Virus record (IMG/VR): IMGVR_UViG_3300025369_000054
Coordinates: 1 to 26,171 of that record
Source of the DNA: a virus
Length of the DNA: 26,171 bases
Reading direction: 5' to 3' (one strand)
Of the stretch, positions 18,979-26,171 are shown piece by piece (position 1 is the stretch's first letter; every line of letters begins with the position of its first letter). The notes under the pieces were generated by a model. That model was not told the DNA's origin and did no database searches. It worked only from the letters and a program-made list of their open reading frames with translations. The position numbers and the translations under genes were made by a program.

Positions 18979-21720
18979 TTAATTTTCTAATTTTAAATAT
19001 GTTATGGTTACAGTTATAGTATTTGTACCACCGCTGTTATTATAAATTTTCAAATACATATTTGTTCCAACAGTACCGTCATTATTAAATCCATACACTG
19101 CTGGAGTAAAATATGTCGTAGTTGCTATTGTTGTAATTGCTTCGGCTACTACTCCGCTACCTGGAGTAGGGTCTGTTGTAATTGTCCTTGAGCTATCTGT
19201 AGACTGTGCTGAACTACTAGTATAAACTGTTACCCAAGCTCCTGCATTAACTTGAATACTATATAGTGCATAACCTTTTGCCGCTGTTACTGTTGCCGTA
19301 GCACTTGTACCATTGGCTAAACTTGCTGTCGTAGTTGATACAGTTGCTCTACTACTTAAGGCACCGCCAAGAGTTGGAGCAGCCGTAATTACTCCGTTAT
19401 TAATAGTAATTGTAGAGCCGTCAATCTTAACTCCACCTAATGTACTAGTTGATGCAGTAGGCAATGTGTAAGTCACTGCTCCGCTAATAATACCATTGTT
19501 AATAGTAATTGATGACCCGTCTACTTTAACAACACCTGCGATACTAGTACTTGCAACTGGAACACTTATAACTCCACCGCTAATAGTAATCGTAGTGTTA
19601 TCAACTTTAACTCCACCCAATTGACTTGAAGTCGCTGTTGCAATTCCAATCGTACCGCTTGTATTTGTAATGCCACTAGTGCCAACTGCTGGTATAATCA
19701 CTCCGCCTAGTGTAGTAGTAGTTGCGGCCGATAACTGGGCGGCTGGAGTAAACTGAAACACGTTACCACTTAAACTTAAAGCTCCGCCTCCGCTAGCACC
19801 ATTTGTAGTAACACTATAAGAAGGAACTGATGGAATTACTGGAGGAGTATAAGTGAAAACAGTTCCAAGTAAACTTACACTACCGTTTCCGCTTGGACTA
19901 CTTGTCTGTACACTATAAGTAGGAACGCTAGCAGGAGTAAATGTAAATGTACTTCCACTTAAACTTAAACTGCCACCACCGCTGGCGCTATTTGTTTGTA
20001 CAGTATATGTTGGAACAGTTGGTATTGCTGGGGGCGTATAACTGAATACATTTCCGCTTAAACTCAATCCCCCGTATCCACTTGGACTATTTGCTTGTAC
20101 ACTATAAGTAGGAATATTAGCAGGTGTAAATGTAAATGTAGTCCCATTTAAACTTAAACTACCGCCGCCAGATGAAGATAAACTATTTGATACTGTGTAA
20201 CTAGGAACACTTGCCGGTGTAAATGTAAATATACCGTTACTATAACTAAGGCTTCCGCCACCGCTAGCAGGACTTCCGGTAACTATACTTAAACTAGTAT
20301 TTTGAAGTGGTGTATATCCTAATGCAGAAATTACCTGACTACCTGTAATGGTTGTTAGATAACTTGATAAGTTTGGAGGGGTAAATGTAAACACTCCATT
20401 TAAGTAACTTAGTGATCCACTACCGCTTGCAGATTGAGTTGTTACGCTTAAACTATTAACGTTAAGATAATTTGATAAGTTAGGAGGTGTAAAAGTAAAT
20501 GATCCTGCAGAATAACTTAATGAGCCGTTGCCGCTTGCAGTTACCGTTGACACACTAAGACTGTTAAGAGATATTGGAGTATAGCCCAATGCTGTTATTA
20601 CTTGACCATTAGTTAACGATCCTCCGTAGACTCCTGTAATAGTACCAGCCGTGCCGCTGACATTTCCAGTTACATTTCCAGTTACATTTCCAATTAAGTT
20701 ACCCGTAAACGAACTAGCAACTAAAGGAATATTACTTGTAAAACTAGTATTTGATGCGGTATATAAAAAACTAGCAGGAGTTGCGGGCCCGTTTACAACT
20801 ATTCCGCTGCCATCGCTAAGTGCGCTACTAGTACTACCGTTACTAACAACAATAGTTTTATTAGCTACATTTAATGTGCTTGTACTTGTGCTAGTTGTTG
20901 ATCCTGTTACTGTTAAATTTCCAGTAATTACTGTATTTCCAGTAACATTTAAGCCAGTTAATGTGCCAACTGTTTGCAAACTAGAATTTATTACTGTACT
21001 AGGCAATGTAGTTAAACTGCTAGCAATACTAACCGCAGGAATTGTAATATTTGTCGTACCATCAAAATTAATTCCATTAATTGTTCTAGCAGTTTGTAAT
21101 GCGGTAGCAGTTCCTGCATTACCGGTAATATTAGTAACTGTTGCCGGAGGAGTAAATGTAAATAATCCAGTAGAGCTGTTGTACGCTATATTACCGGCTC
21201 CGCTTGGAGTAACATTTATCACACTTAAATTATTCAAACTAATAAATGATGATATGTTTGGCGGTGTATAAGTGAAAACACTTCCGCTCAAACTCAAACT
21301 TCCAGTGCCGCTAGCACTGTTGGTTGAAACAGTATATGTAGGTATCACTGGAGGAGTAAACGTAAATTGATTTGCAGAATAGCTTAATGCTCCGCTTCCG
21401 CTAGCAACACCAGTCCGCACTGACAAGCTATTAGAAGTCAAATAAACAGCTAAGTTTGGAGTATTTGTTAGTTTAGTATAACTTAGGCTAGTAATCCAAG
21501 CGGGATCAGCATAAGCCGATGTGGTAACAACACCATTAGTAGCTACAAACGGTTGCCAAGTAACTACATTGCCGTCAGTTGTTAAATATTTTCCGCTATT
21601 TCCAATCAGTGATGGTATAGAAAGAGAATATAACTCAGTAAAATTACTGTTTATTTTGGCAGCTCCCGATTTTAAACTATCGGCAGCTCCCGGTGTTGTA
21701 TTAATTATTAATTGTGACAT
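18979..21720 (-). CDS. repeat-built tail fibre / adhesin (913 aa)
   Basis: The N-terminus (LIINTTPGAADSLKSGAAKI, NSNFTELYSL) matches a common attachment motif of phage fibre proteins. Most of the rest is tandem repeats: about 11 copies of a 30-36-residue unit (V.T..ASG.GSLSYS.G.FTFTPP), split by a NLTVTGST segment and by QVISALGYTPL-type linkers. Then come four LGGVKVDG.TITI..GVI units and a beta-rich C-terminal tip (residues ~800-913). It contains no Cys and is rich in Ser, Thr and Gly, as expected for a long trimeric beta shaft. AAAGGA supports the start, 19 nt after the large structural gene. It is probably a distal host-recognition fibre whose length could vary by repeat recombination. 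Confidence 0.85.
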   Translation of the reverse strand: MSQLIINTTPGAADSLKSGAAKINSNFTELYSLSIPSLIGNSGKYLTTDGNVVTWQPFVATNGVVTTSAYADPAWITSLSYTKLTNTPNLAVYLTSNSLSVRTGVASGSGALSYSANQFTFTPPVIPTYTVSTNSASGTGSLSLSGSVFTYTPPNISSFISLNNLSVINVTPSGAGNIAYNSSTGLFTFTPPATVTNITGNAGTATALQTARTINGINFDGTTNITIPAVSIASSLTTLPSTVINSSLQTVGTLTGLNVTGNTVITGNLTVTGSTTSTSTSTLNVANKTIVVSNGSTSSALSDGSGIVVNGPATPASFLYTASNTSFTSNIPLVASSFTGNLIGNVTGNVTGNVSGTAGTITGVYGGSLTNGQVITALGYTPISLNSLSVSTVTASGNGSLSYSAGSFTFTPPNLSNYLNVNSLSVTTQSASGSGSLSYLNGVFTFTPPNLSSYLTTITGSQVISALGYTPLQNTSLSIVTGSPASGGGSLSYSNGIFTFTPASVPSYTVSNSLSSSGGGSLSLNGTTFTFTPANIPTYSVQANSPSGYGGLSLSGNVFSYTPPAIPTVPTYTVQTNSASGGGSLSLSGSTFTFTPASVPTYSVQTSSPSGNGSVSLLGTVFTYTPPVIPSVPSYSVTTNGASGGGALSLSGNVFQFTPAAQLSAATTTTLGGVIIPAVGTSGITNTSGTIGIATATSSQLGGVKVDNTTITISGGVISVPVASTSIAGVVKVDGSSITINNGIISGAVTYTLPTASTSTLGGVKIDGSTITINNGVITAAPTLGGALSSRATVSTTTASLANGTSATATVTAAKGYALYSIQVNAGAWVTVYTSSSAQSTDSSRTITTDPTPGSGVVAEAITTIATTTYFTPAVYGFNNDGTVGTNMYLKIYNNSGGTNTITVTITYLKLEN
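19380..19720 (-). repeat. four LGGVKVDG-type repeats in the 913-aa fibre
   Basis: Four copies of roughly 25-30 residues with the pattern LGGV..DG.TITI..GVI, of which the first (LGGVIIPAVGTSGIT) is the most divergent. They sit C-terminal to the FTFTPP repeats and look like a second shaft type before the tip domain. Confidence 0.65.
19740..21460 (-). repeat. tandem ~90-105 bp coding repeats in the 913-aa fibre
   Basis: About 11 degenerate copies, seen on the plus strand as recurring GGAGGAGTAAATGTAAA-like blocks (near 19746, 19850, 19930, 20030, 20119, 20212, 20377, 20481, 21147, 21260, 21351). Each codes G.FTFTPP. Adjacent copies between 19740 and 20500 are the most regular. The gap 20560-21130 holds the NLTVTG shaft part. 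Confidence 0.75.
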
Positions 21721-21739
21721 TTTTTATGTTTTTCCTTTG

Positions 21740-24700
21740 TTACCACTGATCTGTATTATCATCGAATCCAGCACTACTATTATCAAACGATCCAGTAAAC
21801 GTTGTACTAGTTGTTAATCCAACCTTGTCGCTATACCAAATACCCGGAGTTGCTTTTAAGAAAGTAGCAATGTTATTATTGTCATACTGAATATTTAACG
21901 AACTATCCCAACTTATGCCTTTTCGTCTTACCACAGTAATTTGAGTGCCGGCAGGTATTAAATTTGTTAATCGTAAACTTGAACTAACTCCATCTACTGC
22001 AAATTCGGCATCTAACTGCACATCCCCAGCTGGGCTATAAGGTGCAATAGTTTCATTATGAACTTTGTACGGTTTCTTTTTAAGTCTTAAATTTCCGATA
22101 AAGAATTGCCAGTTGGCGCTATCTGCCAAGAAATTAGTTGAACTAGTATGTGATGTAATGCATCTGTAATTATAAGACGCTACTTTAATTATAATTCCAA
22201 CTGTATATTCTACATTTGGCATCCAGTCAATTGCATCATTATAACCTGCGATGAATACTTCAAGCTGGTCGCTCTGACCATACCCGGTAGGTATTGTGCT
22301 TGTGAATCCAGTTGAATAAGTCCATATTTCATTTGATTTTTCAGGAACGAATGGTAAAGAAACTATATTAGTTCCATCACTAATTATAGTTGTTATTGTA
22401 GAAGACTCAGAATAAGGCAGTGTTTCTGATGGACCAATATCTTGCACAGGTGTACCTATTGGATGGACTTGAGGCGTTCCAGTTCCTTGTGTACCGCGGC
22501 GCAATTGACTCAATGTGTTTCCATCAATTTGATAAAACTCAATACGTTCTCCGTAAATTTCAACCACTCCGGGTTTTTGTAAGGCCGTGTTAGGTTTATC
22601 AAAATTACTAGCATCGATTACTTGGATTACTACATCATTATAATGTAAATCATTAGCTAGCTGTGTTTGTTTATTTTTGCTTAATCTCTTAAAATGAACT
22701 CTATTAAGCATATCTTTAAATTGCATATAAGAAATGCCAGGAGTCAACACATTACTACTGAATGTCATTAAAGAAAATACATCATTAAGAGCTGGTGTTT
22801 GAGCCAACCATACATATTTTTTATCGTCTGATATTTTATAATCTAACGAAGGAGTCAATAATGTATTATTATGTGTTATCCATACATACGAATCATTAAG
22901 CACTGTTCTATCTAACGGTAATATTCCAGCACCAAGGCCCGTGTAATTAAAATATGTTACTGAATTTTGTATGTAAGATATATCAGTTGTAATGTTAAAT
23001 GCAGTTCTTTGAACATCTAAAATATCCTGATTGTAAAAGCTAATTACTTCTACAACATTTGAAGAATTATAAACATTACTAAAAGATATTTGTTGTGTAT
23101 TAGGCAAATATGCATAACCATTATTTTGTATAATGCTAATAGATAAAATTTGGCCTTGATATAAATTATAATTTTGTTTAGTTATAGTTACAGTTATGCC
23201 GCCTAAATTGATTGTATAATCAGTTCCTAGATTCAATTTAACTCCAGAAACATATACTAATATATTATCAATAGTAATACTATAAGGAATCGCTCTATCT
23301 TCATCTACAGTATAACTAAGTTCATTATTGGCAATAGTATAATACTGATTTATCGGACTAGACAATATAGTTTGATCTACTCTTACAATCATATTAGATT
23401 CTGCTGGAAGTACATTTCCGACTGGATAAAATAAATTGTATACTCGATTAACTCCATCTGTTGGAATCTTTTCAGTCTTAGCAATACTGAATGTTTGTTG
23501 TGTGCCGCTGACAATTACATAATTTATTACAGAACCTACAGCAGGAGCAATACCAAATCGTATACCAGTTCGATTTGAAGCCGCATAGGTTGAATCTGTT
23601 TTGAATAATTCAATAACTGATGCAACACCGTCAACATAAACTAAACTTGTTTCATAAGTAGTCCAAGGCGCTTTTGTTAAAAATTCAGTAGTTGATCCAT
23701 CACCTACAAAAGAATCGATATCTAAAATATTAGAACCATTAAATCCAAAACTGAATATACTAACTATATTTCCAGCTATTGGAGCAACGTTAAATTTAAT
23801 CTGTTTATTTTTGTAATCGACTGTATAATCTGTGTTATATGTAACTATAGAATCGTTATTTTTAACTATAAGAGCTCTGGAATTGTTAATGGGCTGTGTT
23901 ATATCAAATAGCACAGTATTGCCATCTGCAATATATTTGTCTACTTTTATATTTGCACTACCCGAGTTAGGCTGGTCAAACACTTTAATAGCCAGTGTAT
24001 CCACTATTTGGCCTGGAACTACTTCTTCAGGTGCTGGGCTAGTTGTAGGACTAATTAAATCATCACCATCTACAATAATATCTTCAGGTGCCAGACCAGT
24101 TGCAGTCGTATAACCCATATCACCACCAGACAACGCTGTATCATAATCCTGATCTAATGGCTTAACTGATCCGTCGCTAGTGCTTTGTCTTAAAATAAAT
24201 CTATCGCCATCTGTTACAATAACTGTATTTGGTATCGTAATTACACTAGTAATACCATTCATCACTGGAGTACTCATTACTGCATTACTATTAGTTTGCA
24301 ACATTGTACCGTAATTAGGGTCGTCAATTCTTACAGGATCAAAGTAACTCTTAATGATAATATTTGTGCCAGCTGTTAACGGGGCAGATAAAATAGCATT
24401 ATAATTAGAAAAGATCGGTGATAACGATCTAGAAAATACTATAGACGAACTATTAAGTATAGTAACAAATGTTATTTGATTTAACGTAACTTCATTAGTT
24501 ACTGAATTTATTGCAGTAACAACGGTATCTTGTCCAAACGCTGATACTGCCGACGTAGATACCGCATCACCAATCTGAATACCAGCTACACTAGATAGCG
24601 CTAGTATAGTAGATTTAGCCACATTTTTTGTAAAAGTTAATGTGCCGTTAGGTTGTGTATTTGGAACAATATTTAATTTTAAAGTGGTACTGTTAATTAC

Positions 24701-26171
24701 CGATACCACTTGTTGCAATGGAACAAGTGTAATAGAATCAGCAACAAATCCTGCGCCAATTACAGTCATTCCTGGAACGATGCCAACTGTGCTAGCTACA
24801 GTTAATGTTGTCGATGGAATATATGCACCTGCTGGAGGGTAGTAATTAGTCTGGATTGAGACGGATTGGTGTGCTATATTTGCACTAACTACTGGCAATA
24901 CATCATACAAATTAAATGGATAACTTGTAGTAACACCATCTGATGTGTAAGCATCAGTATTTAAAACTGAATGGTATACATTAATGTCAACTCCTGCTAC
25001 TGGAGTATATGGTAATGTAAATGAATGTGTATTGGCAGAAACTGTTACAATATAATCATTGAATGTAGGATCTGCGCTGTCCCATTTATCGCTATAGTAC
25101 GGCAACGTTCCCCAGCCTGTAGCTACATCAAACCCTAGCCCATTTACAATAACTCCTCCGTAATCAATTCCAGTCATCAATTGTGCAAAATCTGTACCTA
25201 ACGATCCGTTACTTGATTTATAATAATATTTTATTCTATCATTAGCATTTAGTAAAGATTCATCTTTAATATAATTTACAACAATTACAGATCCTGTAGC
25301 AGGAGATGTTAAGAATGTTATTAATCCAGAATATTGTGTGTAACCATTAGTAGTGGTTGTTTTTACAGCTAATGTGTACGAATCTCTAAGAATTAGCACA
25401 CCGTCAACTGTTACTGAAGAATTTCCAACTTTAATATCTGGTGCCCATGTTAGATTAAATTGTAATATTCCAGATCTGCCGGTAAATGTTTGACTTACAT
25501 CTAACTGTGTAATATAATACGAATATGTAGTTCTATCAAATTTAATTTTAATTAAATTGCTTCTAACTACACTATTTCCAATAATTGCAATTGCAGTAGC
25601 TTGTTTACCACTTACTGATAATCCACCGCTTAGTGTTACAGTTGGAGCTGACAAATAACCTGAACCTGGTGTTAGTATTATAATTCGATTAACAACTCCG
25701 TTAGCAAAAAATGCACGGGCTGTTGCTCCGCTACCTGAATCACTAGTAATAGTTACTACCGGTTCTGAAATATATCCAGTACCGCCGTCTACAATTTTAA
25801 GTTCAGTTATTGAAAATCCAACATTATCTAACCAGTTTTTCCAAGGATAAGTTTGTATGTTAGCATCATCCGCTTGTATCTTACCATTGCTTACATAAGC
25901 ATTGATAATTGTTTCCATGCCATCTTCATATATTGGAGGAATATCAAAGTCAGTAACTAAAGTATGTTCGTAATCTGTTCCAGAAAATGCGCTGACATAT
26001 TCTCTTACGGTACTACGATACGGTACTACCTCAGAAATATAATCTTGAAAATTACTTAAATTATCAGGTTTATAAGTTACCGGTTGATCTAATACTCCAA
26101 GATTATGTGTAGATTTAACAAAACTTGTTTTAAAGATCCAATCTAAATATAGTTGTTCGCTAAGTGCATAT
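21740..26171 (-). CDS. large virion structural protein / adhesin, 5' end outside the window
   Basis: The frame is open from the stop at 21740-21742 to the window edge: 1476 complete codons and no start that can be trusted. The internal ATG at 25918 has no Shine-Dalgarno, and the 84 codons before it read as normal protein (LYLDWIFKTSFVKSTHNLGV, NLSNFQDYISEVVPYRSTVR), a motif set I associate with very large T4-like cyanophage structural proteins. Next come two G.GY..P.VT.SGG repeats (IVDGGTGYISEPVVTIT, LTPGSGYLSAPTVTLS), then several 70-90-residue beta repeats (DG.T..F.., VYVDG, DYT, I.F..AP..G..V). Near the end are VVEIYGERIEFYQIDGN and a carbohydrate-binding-like stretch at 22100-22235. Likely a long tail or baseplate-linked fibre; the whole protein may be far larger. 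Confidence 0.88.
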   Translation of the reverse strand, partial: YALSEQLYLDWIFKTSFVKSTHNLGVLDQPVTYKPDNLSNFQDYISEVVPYRSTVREYVSAFSGTDYEHTLVTDFDIPPIYEDGMETIINAYVSNGKIQADDANIQTYPWKNWLDNVGFSITELKIVDGGTGYISEPVVTITSDSGSGATARAFFANGVVNRIIILTPGSGYLSAPTVTLSGGLSVSGKQATAIAIIGNSVVRSNLIKIKFDRTTYSYYITQLDVSQTFTGRSGILQFNLTWAPDIKVGNSSVTVDGVLILRDSYTLAVKTTTTNGYTQYSGLITFLTSPATGSVIVVNYIKDESLLNANDRIKYYYKSSNGSLGTDFAQLMTGIDYGGVIVNGLGFDVATGWGTLPYYSDKWDSADPTFNDYIVTVSANTHSFTLPYTPVAGVDINVYHSVLNTDAYTSDGVTTSYPFNLYDVLPVVSANIAHQSVSIQTNYYPPAGAYIPSTTLTVASTVGIVPGMTVIGAGFVADSITLVPLQQVVSVINSTTLKLNIVPNTQPNGTLTFTKNVAKSTILALSSVAGIQIGDAVSTSAVSAFGQDTVVTAINSVTNEVTLNQITFVTILNSSSIVFSRSLSPIFSNYNAILSAPLTAGTNIIIKSYFDPVRIDDPNYGTMLQTNSNAVMSTPVMNGITSVITIPNTVIVTDGDRFILRQSTSDGSVKPLDQDYDTALSGGDMGYTTATGLAPEDIIVDGDDLISPTTSPAPEEVVPGQIVDTLAIKVFDQPNSGSANIKVDKYIADGNTVLFDITQPINNSRALIVKNNDSIVTYNTDYTVDYKNKQIKFNVAPIAGNIVSIFSFGFNGSNILDIDSFVGDGSTTEFLTKAPWTTYETSLVYVDGVASVIELFKTDSTYAASNRTGIRFGIAPAVGSVINYVIVSGTQQTFSIAKTEKIPTDGVNRVYNLFYPVGNVLPAESNMIVRVDQTILSSPINQYYTIANNELSYTVDEDRAIPYSITIDNILVYVSGVKLNLGTDYTINLGGITVTITKQNYNLYQGQILSISIIQNNGYAYLPNTQQISFSNVYNSSNVVEVISFYNQDILDVQRTAFNITTDISYIQNSVTYFNYTGLGAGILPLDRTVLNDSYVWITHNNTLLTPSLDYKISDDKKYVWLAQTPALNDVFSLMTFSSNVLTPGISYMQFKDMLNRVHFKRLSKNKQTQLANDLHYNDVVIQVIDASNFDKPNTALQKPGVVEIYGERIEFYQIDGNTLSQLRRGTQGTGTPQVHPIGTPVQDIGPSETLPYSESSTITTIISDGTNIVSLPFVPEKSNEIWTYSTGFTSTIPTGYGQSDQLEVFIAGYNDAIDWMPNVEYTVGIIIKVASYNYRCITSHTSSTNFLADSANWQFFIGNLRLKKKPYKVHNETIAPYSPAGDVQLDAEFAVDGVSSSLRLTNLIPAGTQITVVRRKGISWDSSLNIQYDNNNIATFLKATPGIWYSDKVGLTTSTTFTGSFDNSSAGFDDNTDQW
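22100..22235 (-). other. carbohydrate-binding-like segment in the large structural protein
   Basis: WMPNVEYTVGIIIKVASYNY followed by RCITSHTSSTNFLADSANWQFF has the W..n..Y..G..V...Y.C...H.S...F..d...W pattern of CBM5/12-like modules, which occur in chitinases and phage tail proteins. The three aromatic positions expected for sugar stacking are present. This is a pattern judgement without a profile search. Confidence 0.5.

Noticed and set aside
20651-21271. Long 206-aa plus-strand frame opposite the 913-aa fibre
   Set aside because: It is the antisense of a Val/Thr/Ser-rich repeat gene, gives only a monotone Val/Leu/Pro protein, and has no ribosome binding site or neighbours on that strand.
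19740-21460. CRISPR-like regular repeat spacing
   Set aside because: The repeats are degenerate, about 90-105 bp, in frame and coding for a fibre shaft. There are no short identical repeats with unique spacers.
25916-25918. ATG at 25918 as start of the large structural gene
   Set aside because: The frame continues open to the window edge with protein-like sequence and there is no Shine-Dalgarno before this ATG.
1-26171. tRNA genes, integrase, IS elements or attachment sites
   Set aside because: I looked for cloverleaf-like segments, transposase or recombinase motifs and flanking direct repeats and saw none. A tRNA-scanning program could still find something I missed by eye.

Overview
The window looks like part of the genome of an AT-rich, T4-superfamily contractile-tailed phage. 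The overall type resembles the marine and freshwater cyanophage/pelagiphage-like relatives of T4. Evidence seen directly: tightly packed genes with start/stop overlaps; several tail-fibre genes, one ending in a Collar domain; a large adhesin-like structural protein; phage-type ThyX; and T4 late-promoter octamers (TATAAATA or one-base variants) upstream of structural genes. Strong sigma70-type promoters sit upstream of non-structural genes. The host cannot be read from the sequence. No tRNA, rRNA, IS element, integrase or CRISPR array was seen.

Region A (1-5972, plus strand) holds mostly small, conserved-looking phage genes of unknown role, a MoxR-type AAA+ ATPase followed by a protein joining an HExxH zincin-like domain to a VWA/MIDAS domain, and thyX at the end. 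The ATPase and the VWA protein each have a near-consensus sigma70 promoter with an exact 17-bp spacer. In the second, the spacer is itself a perfect hairpin with a TTCG loop.

Region B (5965-10228, minus strand) converges on thyX with an 8-bp overlap. It carries two tandem pairs of paralogous glycosyltransferase-like proteins, an unknown gene between the pairs, and an unknown 116-aa gene in front. The cluster starts at its own consensus sigma70 promoter, whose -10 and start region are covered by a perfect palindrome.

Region C (10290-26171, minus strand) is the adhesion and fibre module. In transcription order it contains a large structural protein running off the right edge, a 913-aa repeat-built fibre, an intact S53 (sedolisin/kumamolisin-type) serine peptidase with prodomain, a 205-aa structural protein, three fibre proteins sharing one N-terminal anchoring module but with different C-termini, and a 307-aa structural protein. 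T4-type late promoters precede the 205-aa, 498-aa and 307-aa genes.

The most unusual element is the S53 peptidase inside the fibre operon, with its Glu-Asp-Ser catalytic residues and oxyanion Asp all present. Next are the MoxR/VWA-zincin pair and the duplicated glycosyltransferase block under early-type control. Together these suggest a phage that invests heavily in host-surface interaction: varied fibres, a candidate surface or virion-maturation protease, and sugar transfer to virion or host. These functional links are inference; the gene calls and sequence signals are read from the sequence.
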